Assembly: GCF_932274485.2 (NCBI RefSeq)
Contig: NC_065880.2
Location: 77,495,730-77,559,729, forward strand
Direction of reading: 5' to 3'
Length of the DNA stretch: 64,000 nucleotides
From: Patella vulgata
Taxonomy: Eukaryota; Mollusca; Gastropoda; Patellidae
Part shown: positions 13,201-26,900 of the stretch, one piece after another
Numbering within the stretch: the stretch's first letter is position 1
How the letters are laid out: every line of letters begins with the position of its first letter
Translations under genes and position numbers: made by a program
Notes under the pieces: generated by a model
Told to the model about the DNA's origin: nothing
Seen by the model: only the letters and a program-made list of their open reading frames with translations
Databases searched by the model: none

Positions 13201-14913
13201 GGTCATACAAGCAGCTTTTGACCCTATGACATCAGACATTGATTAATCATTCAGTGTTGACCTTTTTAGGGGTTTACCCACAGTTCCATGCAGAGCACGC
13301 TAAAAACTCGCCGTAACAGTCCGTTTCATTGGCTAATTCCTCACATCAACTAGAAGGCTTGTTATATAACTACTCTTCCAGATCCTAGAGTTGTGAAGAC
13401 AAGTAAAATGAAATTTTGAACTATAAAAACTGACACTAAATAGGATCTGTGTTTTAATCAGATTGTGTTATTATTCATAGAGTTGGACACTGTATAGTCA
13501 CTACCTCATAAATACTGATTAAAAGGAATTATTCATAATGTCATTCATAGTACTGGGGGATCACGTGGCTAAGTAGGTAAGACGCTGGCTCGCTAGCCTG
13601 GAGGTCGGGTGTTCGATCCCTGCATTGGCCGAGAAAGTTCATCCAGATTTTCCGGCGTGGTTTCCCCTTGTCAGTGATGCAGGACGGAGGGCCTGACAAG
13701 GGCAGCTGTCTAGTCGTTCGGATGGGACAAAAAACCGAGGTCCCATGTACATATTGGCGTGCACGTAAAAGATCGCTTGGCAGTTGGAATTTGATATACG
13801 AGTAGGCCGTAGCGCCGATGCCCGGGCAAAATTTCCCTCATAGCACACGGTATGGTGTATGCTCGTCTTCATTAGCCCAGTTTAGGAGAAGAACAGTAGG
13901 ACATTAAACCCCATTTCATTTCATTTCATTTATTCATAGTACTGATCTCAGCACAGTCACTAGTGCAGAAATACTGAGAAAAAAAATATTCATAATGTCA
14001 CATTTTACTGAATTTAGTTCTATATTATCAATATAAGGCCACACAAATTTGATTTTCTGTTCTTTGGGAACACCTACAAAAATTTTCCTTCTGATTTCTT
14101 CTGGAAAATGACCTATTTATTTATGTTTTTCAAAAGCTTTTAGATCCAATTTTTAAAGTTTTGAACTGTTAAACAAAAGGTCTTATATGTGCTTCATGTG
14201 GCTGTTTATTTCTCATGACACCGAAGAACAGAAAATCAAAATCTAGTGGCCTAAGGAAGCAGTGACACTATAAAAATCCTTATATGTTACCCAAATCCTT
14301 ACACTGTAACCTGGGTATTATTTAATCTTGTGTATCTAGCACTAATTTCTTTCATATTCGTTTAATATCAAATATTTGTTTAAAAATTTGTAAAAATCAT
14401 TTAAATTACTCAAAATCATCTAATTTGTACTTAAAAGATATCCAGGTTACAGTGTAATATGTTACTCAAATCTGGAAATAGACACTCCTTGTGTCAACTT
14501 TTCAACATCAAAACTACATATTATTACACTTATGATTTCAAGTTATTTTTTTGCATTCTCAAACACATCTAAAACTTGGGACTCTTACGTCAAATTTTTC
14601 AACATAAAAAAAACCTACAAATATTTCACTATCAATAACTTCATATTATTACACTTACGGTTTCAAGCTATCTTTTGCACTCTCGAACATTTTTATCCAC
14701 TTTGGCATTTTGCGTATTATATCAGGAATATTCTTTAATGTCGACATAGATTCGATGGATTTAAGAAGTGACGGAGATTTAAACACCAGATCCATCATGT
14801 CTGCTACGTCATTGAAACCCTGGGATACCGGATACTTGTAATCACTGTCGAAAATTTCCTTAAACTTCTCGAATAATCCCATCTACAAAAAAAATATATC
14901 TAAAATTATGTTT

Positions 14914-14951
<38 letters not shown>

Positions 14952-17900
14952 AGGTCATTTCAGGACTAACATGGTTCAATCTAATTTCAATAATTAGCTT
15001 ACGCAAATACGTGTGGCACTGGGAGGAAAAAAATGGACAAACTACGCTCCATGTACAGAGGCTGCGCTGCTGTTATTGACAATCGCAGTGGACACACCAG
15101 ATAATGATGTATAGATTGTGTACAAACTCTAAACCTTCTCGTAATGTCTTGGAATTGTGACAAATTAATCACTAATGTGTCAACATACTGTTCACAAAAA
15201 ATTGCTTTGATCCATTTAATAAGTCGTTTTCTAGAATGATTTGATTAAAGTGCCTCTCTGATTTTGAAATCGTACTGACGTTTTTTTTGCTGTTTAGTAT
15301 ATTTTATGGGCATGCTCTTTGTTATCTCTTTTTATTTATGTAAATGTAATATTATCTGTCTCTATAATATGTTTTGCAAAGCGCACATAAGCACATTTAT
15401 ATTGTAGTTGTGCGCTATAGAAAGGTTTTAATAACAATACTTACCAATCGGACTATTTCAGCTATATCCAGTTGTTCTTGTAAATACTGTGTTAATTGAG
15501 GTATTTTATTCGCATCGATAGCACATAAATCTGTAGATACATCTATGATATTAACATCATCCGGAAACACTAAAAACATCTTCAACTCTGATGGTGTGCA
15601 GACAATAGATTTCAGGTCCGAGTAGCCCAATAGATTAAATACCTTTTAAAACAAATGTTTTTAAAGAACAATGAATTTCTTGAATAGGAGAAAGACAAAT
15701 GGATTTTAATGTCCTACATAAACTAGGTCATTTCGGGACTAACATATGGTTCAATTTTATTTTTTAAAAATTTGCTCGCGCGTAGAGGGTCTTTTAACAG
15801 TGGGAGGAAACTAAAGATCCCGTAAAACCTACATGGTAGGACAGGCGACCCTCCTTGTCACGTACAAATACGCTGTGTGGTATGCAGTGGGACATTTTGT
15901 TCAGACAGCAGAGTTTCCATCTACCGTTCATCTAACAAGGGTTTAATAACCCACACGCGAGCGTGCACAAGAGAGTTTGCTTTTTTGCTCCATCTGAATG
16001 ACTAGACATTATTGTTTGCCAGACCCTCCTTCCTTCACAAGGGAAAGCCCATGCTGTAAAACCCTTAGGAAGTTTCTCAGTCAACGAGATATAGCCACTC
16101 GACACAAACTAGGTCATTTCAGGACTAACTAACATATGGTTCAATTTTATTTCAATAATTCGCTTTAGCGTAGGGGTCATTAGCAGTGGGAGGAAACAGG
16201 AAGACATGGAGAAAACCCACGAGGTTGGGCAGGCAACCCTATTCCTTGTCACGTACAAGCCTGGAATTGTAACCACACCACTTAACTCAATAATCTACAG
16301 CTCATGCGTTAACCATTCGGCCACCCAACCCCCCAGATAGAGAGAAGCATTGTTATAAGAAATATTTGACTAACCCCTGTGATGTTAAGAGTGGAGTTGA
16401 GGATAGCATCAACCACCGTCTCTGATGCTACACCATACTCAGTTATCAGTATCTGTTTAACCATTCGGCCACCCAACCCCCCAGATAGAGAGAAGCATTG
16501 TTATAAGAAATATTTGACTAACCCCTGTGATGTTAAGAGTGGAGTTGAGGATAGCATCAACCACCGTCTCTGATGCTACACCATACTCAGTTATCAGTAT
16601 CTGTTTAACTCTATCTTCATCTTTAAATAAATTCCCAACTTTCAACGACTTTTCTGAAGAAAAAAATTAAATTAAATTTGATCTTAGAATAAATAACAAA
16701 ACAACAACATAAAATTTGATTTTAAGTCTAAATGGTTTACTATAATTCTGAAGAAAAAAAACCAAATAGAAGTTGATTTTAAGTCTAATGATCTACTATA
16801 GTTCCTGTAATTAAAAGGTCTTAATGGTAGGTGTCCATAGATGGGGTTACAAGTTCACACAAGAAGAAAGGCATCTAACAATAAATCGATAACACAACGC
16901 ATCCATTCCGAGTAGAAGCGACCGTTAAATCCCCAATTAACCAACCATCCATAATAGAGTAAAAATTCTGTTTAAAAATGTAAGCTTTTAGAATCTTGTA
17001 CACATAGCAGGGCAATTCTTAGCATAGTAAGTAGTGGGGCAATTGCCCCAGTGCTTTATAAAAAGAAATAATATAGAACCAGCGGACCAATACTCGATGG
17101 AAAATCATGCATAGGGAAAGAAGTGTATTTAGGTAAACATCACACTTGTAGTGCAAGGCGTACAGATCCCAAAACTCCTAAAGCTAAGCCAAAATTCAAA
17201 AAATTCCTTGCAGCCAGGGGGAGACAACCTCTCGGATCCAATTTGCCTCAGTGCTTGAGATTCTTGACACAATTATACAATATACATTAATGTACTCACC
17301 AAGTTCATCTATGATGGAATTATTTACCAGAAATTTATTCAGAGTATCAAGAATTTTAACTCCATTATCCATGGATTCTAACGCTGACACTGTGTCATCG
17401 GAACCGATATATGGCGCCAATTTACCCACCAGTGACGAAACCCTGTAAAATATTAAACAAAATATAGCCCCTTGAAAAAAAATCGGTAACTTCTACAAAT
17501 ATATTTGTTAAAGGTTTACAAAACAAAAAATAAGACCTAGGAGATTTTATATGATAGAGTATGTGTTTCCATTACTCTTTGAATACAAACTGCCAAGGGC
17601 TCTGTAATTACACTTCAACAAGTACACAGGAAGTGTTTTATCATCTCTTCCCAAGGACAAGATGTTTTCCCTTCCCCTTCCCACTTCCTTCATCCTGCAG
17701 CACTGACTTGGGGACAACCAGACTAAAAAACCCAAGGAACTTCTAAGCTAAGATCGGGAAAAAAACTGGGGCATTCTGGTTGATGAACCAGGGAGTTGAG
17801 ATGGCCTAGTGGTCTAGAGTGTCCAGAAACAATACACATGTACATACTTATATGAGACTTCTTGGGCTGATCTCAGTTGATCTTCATCATTACATTTATT

Positions 17901-20900
17901 GTCCAAATTACAAACAAATGTCTGTAAAAACGGGACCACGCCAGCACTTGGCATGGCTCTTTCTTGGTAGTGACCTAAAGTATAAAAATAAAACATAATA
18001 TCTCTATTCCCTTGCAAACATACAATATTGTGACAGTTCAATTGCTAAAATGAATATGGTTTGAATCTGCTCAGTAATGATGATTTGAAAATATGGCATC
18101 CACTGCAGAAGATATGTAATATATAGCCAAACCAAGCCAGCGCCACCTATAATTATATTACTGAAATCTTTTGATGGATCTCTTTTAAAGTCCAGAAATA
18201 TTTTGATTTAGTTTTCTTAATCAAATGTTAAAGATGCATTATGTAAGATTTAGATTGGGAGTTCTTGCTATAATAATTGGAACATAGATAATGCAAAATG
18301 AATATATTGAAAATTTCATTCAAATTATTTTATCCTGAGGCAAGTTATCACTGTTTGTAGTTTTGAAAAGATGTGTGTATCTTTCTTTTATTATCGTAAC
18401 CAAGGTACTGGTATATTTGATTCTTAGCCTTGATTCTCCATTTTCAAAATAAATCATTAAATGGTCGAACCGTTCCAATCTAGTTTAAATCTCGAGCATC
18501 CAATGACTTTCTCCAAACAGCCCTAATGTTGCTCAGAATGAAGTAATCTGACTGAAATTTTCAAGATATTCCCTTTTTCTTGTCTAGTTTTTAACTGTTA
18601 TATTAAGAACTGTCAACTCTTTTTCTAACTATTACATAATACATCTTTAACAGTTTATTTCTGGTGACGTTTTGATGAGGGTTAGTTAGTCTTTGCTTAA
18701 TAAAGATGAGAGAATCCTTACGTATCCAGAAATAAACTTTTAAGTAATTTGTATTCCAAAATATTGAATCATGTGTCATGTTTTATTTGAGTTTGTCAAG
18801 ATGAACCTAATTATCTCCATTTTTCATGGAAATTTAAATTCCAGTTTCCTCTGACACTATAACCCTATTTACATTACAAATATTAAGCCAGTTAGTAACA
18901 GTGCCGAGAAGTGTAAACGGGTCTTGAACATAACCATGCTATACTGAATACCATGCCAATCTGGACCACTGAAGTGAGGTGGTCACACTGAACCGCTATC
19001 CGGTTAGCATTAAGGTTGATCCTTTTCCCCCGTGACTGTAAATAACTTTACAGTGAAGAGTTCCACATTCAGCATGTCAGGAACGGTACAGTATCCAGAA
19101 CAGTAACTGTATAGCCAAGTAAACGTGCAATTTCTTGAATTTTATCATGGCCTGGAACAGTTCTGCATAAGGTTTGCGTGGAAACCCACTGATATCCAAA
19201 TTAATCTTACATGTATGGCGATCTTCTGGTGGTACTGCCTGCCTTATGACGGCAACAATTATTACCATAAACACTGGCCATAATACCTCTAGCGCTAGTA
19301 TACCCTGAAAAAATAACAATAACAATCGGATAGATTAACGTCCATTCAACATAAACTAGGTCATTTCGTGACTAACATATATATCGTTCAATTTTATTTC
19401 AATAATTCGCTAGTGTGTAGGCCTAGTGGTCTTTAATCCGGAGAAAACAGACGAGGTTGGACAGGCAATCCTACTCCTTGTCACCTACAAGCAGGGAATC
19501 GAAACGACACCACTTAATTTGAGATGGACCTTATGATCAAAAATACACACGTTAACCATTGTGGGATCCCCCCACTCCATAAAGAACCTGACTTTCGGGA
19601 ATTGATATTAAAATGTTTATTGTATCTTATATGAATGATATCAGTAGCCGATATTTTATTTTCATGGCAACATCAATATTGATTGAAATGGGCCAATATT
19701 GAATTTTAGTTCATGTTGTATGAAAAATATTATGATATTATTGAGTTAGTGCTATACTTCATGTTTCAGAAAGTGAATAAATAACATTAATAACAAGTCA
19801 GTTTTTCATGGTTACGGTATTAAAATGGAGAGCTATTGAATTCTTATTGAATTGGTGTTTTTAATGTAAAATCTCATGTAAAATATTCAGTTAGCGCTGT
19901 ACGACCTCTAAATTAATATCTTATCTGTAATCTGTGTTACGGAAAGTAAATAAATAATGTTTTTTCAAAACAAAATTTGTGATGTTATGGCTGGTTGAGC
20001 AGAGACCGTACGACGGTTAAAGTGCCCGCTGTACAAAAATTCACCTTATTTATGTTTACTTCCTTTAAACGGTAGGCCTAACTTTACAGTCCAATATCCA
20101 AACTTCCGGTTTTATTGATACTTTTACTTTCATATTTCCCGCGCAAAATAGTCTCGATCACTGAGATCTTTATTTTTCAATATAATTAAGGTACTAAAGC
20201 CTTATTTTGATTTTTTCTTTAAAAAGAATTAAATATGTGGGATAAGATGTGTCCATATCAGACTTCTTTCCAGATACAAACGTATTTTTTTTTTTTTTTA
20301 ATGGCATATAGCCCCCGATGTCCGTTCGTAGACCTTGGTGGAGTGTGTAGACTATATAGAGGATATTTGTCGTTTTAGAGTGAATAACATATTTTATTTC
20401 ATCGAGAAGCAAGAAAACTTGAAATAAAATATGTTATTCACGACAAAACGACAAATGCTCTATTTATTTTATGATTTTACAATCATTTTAGGTAAAAGCA
20501 ACATGGACTACTTTGTCCGCTTCTAGCCAGTGGAATAACACTTTTATTTCACTGATAAAACGCGGTATTCCACTACTGATCATAAAATAAACTAGTATAC
20601 TGATTATGAAAAACAGTTCCACCACCAGGTCAGTTGTGAATACGAATGTTGATAAACGCACTCCCACATTACTGTAGCCTACGAGACTCAGATTTTCGGG
20701 AATATTGCGGATATGTTCGTTTTAATATCGTATAATAAACTCTGAAAATTATATTAGTGTCGAAATAGTGAGATGTTGTATGGGGTTGTTTTTCCGGGTT
20801 TGGAAATTTTTTTAAAAAAGTTAAATATTCGAAGAAAAAGGAATTTCCCACCACACTGATCAATTGGTCAATAATACATATACATAGGCATAGCTTGGGG

Positions 20901-23900
20901 CCAATTTCTTTTCTTTTTTTTGGGGGGGGGGGGCTGGTGTGAGGCTATTTGCGCGAACATTTTCTTTGTCAACCGAATTTTCAGAAATGAGTTTTCCACA
21001 AAGCTGTGATCTGGTTGTTTACTTTTAATTATTTACACGATTGCACAACAATATAAATTTACAATAATTAAGAAAAATCAACTTAATGTTCCCCATTCTC
21101 GGATGTTTGTGCCCGAAAAATTTTCGGTTCAGCCCCACCCCCCGGCTCCTATGCCTATGTACACATGCACATAAAATCTGTCTATATCAAGATTTTAAAT
21201 TAGTTTTGGTTGACCGGTTATTTGACAAAAGAATGTCCGTACTACTCCTGAGTTGTCACTATATTACATATAAATTATAAAATTTATGTCATAAAACGTC
21301 AGGTAAAATCAAATTATTTTGTACTATAAAAGCGTATATTTCTATACATACTGAGTTTTTCAGCTTTAAAGAGCTAGAGTAATGTCATTATTTCGATTCG
21401 CTCGGTTGGCATTCATTGCCTACATTAATTCGTCTGGAATATTCGTTTACTATCGGTGAGATATCATACTGACACCAAGCCGACTATAATGAATATATGA
21501 AACGATAACAAGAATGTCACAATTCTGTGTACAATTACACATTTATAGCAGAGAGAGGGGGGGGGGGGATTCAATTTCACTTCAATAACTCGCTTGCGCG
21601 TAGGGGTCTTTAGCAGTAGGAGGAAACCTGACGTCCTCCCACTCTTTCTTTTTATACATAGTCGATTCTACGGTGGCGCTTTTTTCAGAAAAGTTACTAG
21701 AAAGACCTTACCCATAGCCGTTCGAGTTCCCGTGTTGGCGTACACGTAAAAGATCCCTTGACAGTTGAAATTCGATATAATGGGATTTAACGTCCTAATG
21801 TTCTGATCCTACTGGGCTAATGAAGACGGGCTGCAGTGTGCTATATGATAGAAATTTTGCCCGTACAGCGGCGCTATGGCCTACTATTATTTCGAATTCT
21901 AACTGTCAAGAGTTCTTTTACGTGCACGCCAATGTGTACACGGGCCGTCGGTTTTTCGTCCCATCCGAACGACTATACGTTGTGCCTTGCCAGGCCCTCC
22001 GCCCTTCATCACTGATGAGGGGGGACTATACACCTGAAAATCCCGATATACTTTTTTGGCCAACGCAGGGATCGAACACGGGGCCTCCATGTTAGCGAGC
22101 AAACGTCCGATATACTCACTTAGCGCGAGCCATCGTGACATGTATATCAATCATTTGAAAACAACAACACACACGCCATTTAGAACAGCAGACCTAAATA
22201 AATTATAAATCCTTATTTTATATACAATGGAAATGCGCAACCTAGAAACATATATAGCGTACATTGGCCTTGCATACAAAACAAAATTAAAATAGCTAAA
22301 GAATGAAACATTGCGAAATGTACACCCGTGACACTATATGAAATAGAAATATCACTGACTAAGGACGGCTTTATAATAGTATCCTGGTAAACAAAAATTA
22401 AAAAGGCCTAGCCCCACGGTGATTGGGGATCGGCTTTCACTATAATTAAAGTACTTGAAAATCGCATCTTGGGACGAGATCGCTTCATTTTCAACTTACA
22501 GTTACACGAGATGATTTAATGTTTCCATTTTTCATTCATAAGGTCAAGTGATTGATGACTAGACTATAGGCTTTATAGAGCTAAAATCGTTTGCGATCCA
22601 AAGTAAAAAATCTTTCTGTGAGGAGCGCCGGATCCGACTTTACCCGACTATATCTTTACTTTTCAACGGAAGCTAGACATACCCAACTCTATGAGGTAAT
22701 TCCCCCTCCCCACCCTTTTTAGTTCAAATTTAATGCAGTCATTTCTTTGAGAGGCTAAAGCGGTGGACACACTAGCCATATGATTCGGCCGAATCAATCG
22801 GCGTCGAAATTCGCCTAGTGTGTCCACTGTCATTCGGCCGAATGATTCGCCCGAATCAAACATGTTTGATATATTCGGCCGAATTATATTCGCCTGGTGT
22901 GTCCGCTTCGCCGAAGCATTCGGCCGAATATAGAATTCATTAGCCAATCACCACTCATATCGAGAAGTCATATGATAGATTGAAGACATAGACGCCGCCA
23001 TGTTTAATCATGTGACGTGAAAGGTGACGCAATCGACAGGTTGAATCGGGCGAAGCATTCGGCAAGTGTGTCCACCCATTCGGCCGAATAAAATTCGGCG
23101 CCGATTGATTCGGCCGAACGATTCGGCTAATGTGTCCACTGCTTAAATCACATAGTATGTGTAGCAATGGTAGAGCCGGATTAATACCCACAGAGGTCTT
23201 GAGCACTTAAAAAAAGATTTTGGTGCCCCCTTCAAAATATAAACAATTTTAAACCACAAACAACCGCCAAGCACGTGATTAGAGTTTTTCTGGGATTTTA
23301 TACACGTCATTATTAATTGCGACAAAACAGGTAACAGTACAAGAAAAAAACCCAAAAACAAAAACTAATTGAAAAGTCTTAATTAAAGATACATTATGTA
23401 AGATTTAGATAAAGAACTAGCCTTTCTTGCTATAATAGTTCGAAAGTAGATGATGTAAAATTAATAATTTGAAAATTTCATTCAAATTACTCTATTGCAA
23501 GCGAAGATATTAGCCTTTGAAGGTTTGACAGACGTGTGCAATAATAGTTGCAATTCGAAATAAATGCAGGCCGTAGCACCGCTGTCCGGGCAAAATTTCC
23601 CTCAAAGCACATTGTGTGGGGTATGCCCGTCTTCATTTTAGCATAGGCCAGTTATACAGTAATGGCATTATTAGTTTTGTTCATAAACAATGTTGATGAA
23701 AACCTCCATATTATTTTACCAGTTACCACTATTCGGCTTAAATTAATGAACCCACGCAATTTTCTAAAATCAAAACAAAATTGTGATTCTACTTAGCTGA
23801 ATAAACACGCGGGTCTTGCAACCACCGTACTGGTTGATCGAAGCTAAGTCTCGGTCCTGCATATTTGATTAAATCAAAGTATCGCTGAACCATTCTAATC

Positions 23901-26900
23901 TATTTAATATCGGATAAATCTGATGCCATCGAAAGTTGATTAAGGCCTGGATCAGTTAATTAATGTCTAATTAATACTTTAGAAAACATTTCAGGACTAA
24001 AGAAAGACCTGCAATAGGCAGATTTAGCTCTTGCATAATGCATGTTTAATGTTTAAATTAAATATTTTACAATTTGGCATCAAACAAAGTACTCGGACAT
24101 TCTGTGGTAGCCCTATTTCCATGATGCCCTACGCACGTGCTTATTTTGCTTAATGGCTAATTCAGAAATGAGCATAATAAATAATGTTCATGAATACTGT
24201 ATATGCATCTCCTGCAACATTATCACTGATTAAAGTCCCGGTGCGCCATTTTTATTTAAGCAATATGAATCTTTTTAGCACTATATGAATCATTTGCAAA
24301 CTAAAATATTGTAATATGAATCTCTTACAGGAATATCAGCCCAAAATGATTCGATTCTGTTCAGTATTTACAAAGATATGTGAGATTAAAATTTCATCGA
24401 TCTATACAGCTCGCTATGTAATAAGCCCGCCGCCATTTTGTTGTCCACGAATGATACAATTGTTTTAACATCATAGTCTTAATCTTTGAAATTGGTATGC
24501 GTTGCCGTTGTTTTGATTGACCGAACTGAATGTGAATGTTAACGTTGTTTAATTATCCGCTGGCGGGAGTTACCCGGAGCCACGCTGACTCAGTGACTCA
24601 CTAGAGTACGGAAGTCGCCGGTTCGCCCCCGGTGTTGGCCTAGAAAGTTTCCCGGGGATTGTCAGGTCCCCCTTGTCCGTGGCCCAGGACAGCATCTGAC
24701 AATAGATAACAAAACAAACCTCATCTCTCAACCTAGTTACTATACTTGTAACGTTAAACTGTGTGGCTGGAGTAAGACGGAAGACATCAGTACGTGGTAC
24801 CATTTCTACTCTCAACCCTCCGTACACATCAGTAAATATCTCAACGTTTTTAGCTACGTTCTCGTAGGGCAGCGGCTAAATACCACGCTTCAAAATACCA
24901 CGCTAGCCTTACTGCTTCTATAGAAACAAAACGTGGTACGCTGCTTCGGTACCACTTACTATTTAATTATAGGGATTTTACCTTATTTATAGCTAATTTT
25001 TCAAAATATGTTGATCATTTAATCAATTTTGATGTTTTTATAGGCTATATTTATAATACTTTATCTTAAAATAAATTATAATACAGATAGCCGATCGGTC
25101 GGTTGATGCATATACGGTTAATAATACGGTGTAAGCGTTATAAATTTCAATAATGAAAAACTGTTGTCACTTTCATAAAAATAACTGCTTGAATATGAAA
25201 AACTATTAATTGATCAACTGTGACATTGTGATTGTTTTTAAGTACATGTGAGCTTACATGTATTTGAAATGAGTAAACATCGGTATATGACATTTTTGTC
25301 ATATATTTTTTTTTGCATGTTTGTCACAATAATGAGGTAGTATTTAATTAGTATTAGGTGGTTTTGGATAGTACTGGATCAGTCATCCTGCCCATAATAA
25401 TGAGGTAGTATTTAATTAGTATTTGGTGGTTTGGGGTAGTACTGGATCAGTCATCCTGCCCACAATAATGAGGTAGTATTTAATTAGTATTGGGTAAATC
25501 GTCCTGCCCATAGATTGTTATCACAATTGTTATTCTTTAACCAAAGAAGAAAATTCGATAATAACACCTATTTAAATAGCCAAAAGGGGCTATTTCATTA
25601 ATAAATAATTATTATTGTTATTGTGTATTGCCATGTATAATGTTATTCATCATTGTATTGCCATGTATACTATAATGTTATTCATCATTACTATATTGGG
25701 CCATTTCATGATCATTTTGTTAAGCCCAACATTCATTCAGTAGGGTCGTTTAAAAAGTATTAACATTAGTGTTATTTTGCTCTTATTTTTTTGAAAAATT
25801 TTTCACAAGTTGATTTCCTTTATTTTGTTAATGTAGAATGGTAATGAACTGCGCTTTTCATTTTCTTTGTTTTATTTGTTTCGTTTGAATTTGATTTATC
25901 TGTTTAGTTTTTGATTGTTTAATTTTTGTTAATGAAGTTGATTCTTATAAACTTCGTTTTTATTTTTGAACTCTACTTGGTGTAGGTGTTCATCAGGTAA
26001 TACCTCGACTGAGTTCAATATAGAGATTAGCCGGATGATTTGTTGATATAAACCTTTGAATAATAGCGCCTAACAGGCAGCGGTGTTTAATTATGTTCTC
26101 CTGATTTTGATTTTTTCTGTGTGTTTGAAGTATATGTTTGTGATATGCGCTTAGAAACACTTCACGTGTAATGAAGCGCTATATAAATCGAACAATAATA
26201 ATAATAATAATAATAAGCCTGCAAATCCGATTGAATCCAATTTGGGGGATTATCTACCATTGGTAATGTGATTTATTTTTGTTAAGTAAATGTTCAATAA
26301 TCAATCTGAGTACATATTAGCGCGGATTAAGCCATGAGAAATTGACATTTTAGCGACAAATTCCAGTGGAGAATTTTGCTCATCGATGTGTAGTATAAAA
26401 ACCGTCCCAAAACAGTGATCACTGAAGATATAGAGAATTTGACGAAAAAAACCGCTTATTTTGATTTGTTTATATTAGTCAATAGATATGTTCTAATTAA
26501 AGATACCTTATGGGAGATTAGATAAAGAGCTGACAGTTCTCACTATAGTAGTTAAAAACTAGATAATCTAACGGGAATTTGCTGAAAATTTCAGTCAAAT
26601 TGATTCACTCTGAACCGAGAATTTAGCGATTGAATTTTCGGTCTAGCCGCGATCGTCATTAGTAAAGTAGGTACGATAAAAACAAACATAGTCTCGATTA
26701 TCAAGTTCATGATTAAATCATGAATGAAGTTTGACTAGCAATTCGGATCCTAATCCAGTAAATATCGCAGGCTAGCGATGACATCATCGAGCATTGATTA
26801 TGGTCTGGATAAGTTAATTAATGTCTAATTAATAATTTAGAGAACATTTCAGGCCTTAAGAAAGACAATCAATAGGCAGATTTAGCTCTTTCATAATGTA

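Larger units (their letters stand above)
24325..26365 (+). repeat. Repeat G copy split by later insertions
   Basis: Left part 24325-24450 (AGGAATATCAGCCCAAAATG) and right part 26213-26365 (CTGCAAATCCGATTGAATCC) are consecutive in other copies. The gap holds a SINE-A head (24568-24705), unassigned sequence (24706-25327), a 65-bp tandem repeat and repeat E. Confidence 0.6.

Noticed and set aside
14655-14882. Alternative translation start of the ABCA gene at the Met of exon 7
   Set aside because: The codon lies directly after a good acceptor and joins exon 6 in phase. The true start at 29186 has the conserved ABCA N-terminus and an in-frame stop before it.
16375-16461. An additional ABCA exon (5b) from the duplicated exon 5 end
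   Set aside because: The copy has a donor but no acceptor or pyrimidine tract; upstream of it is SINE-B head sequence.
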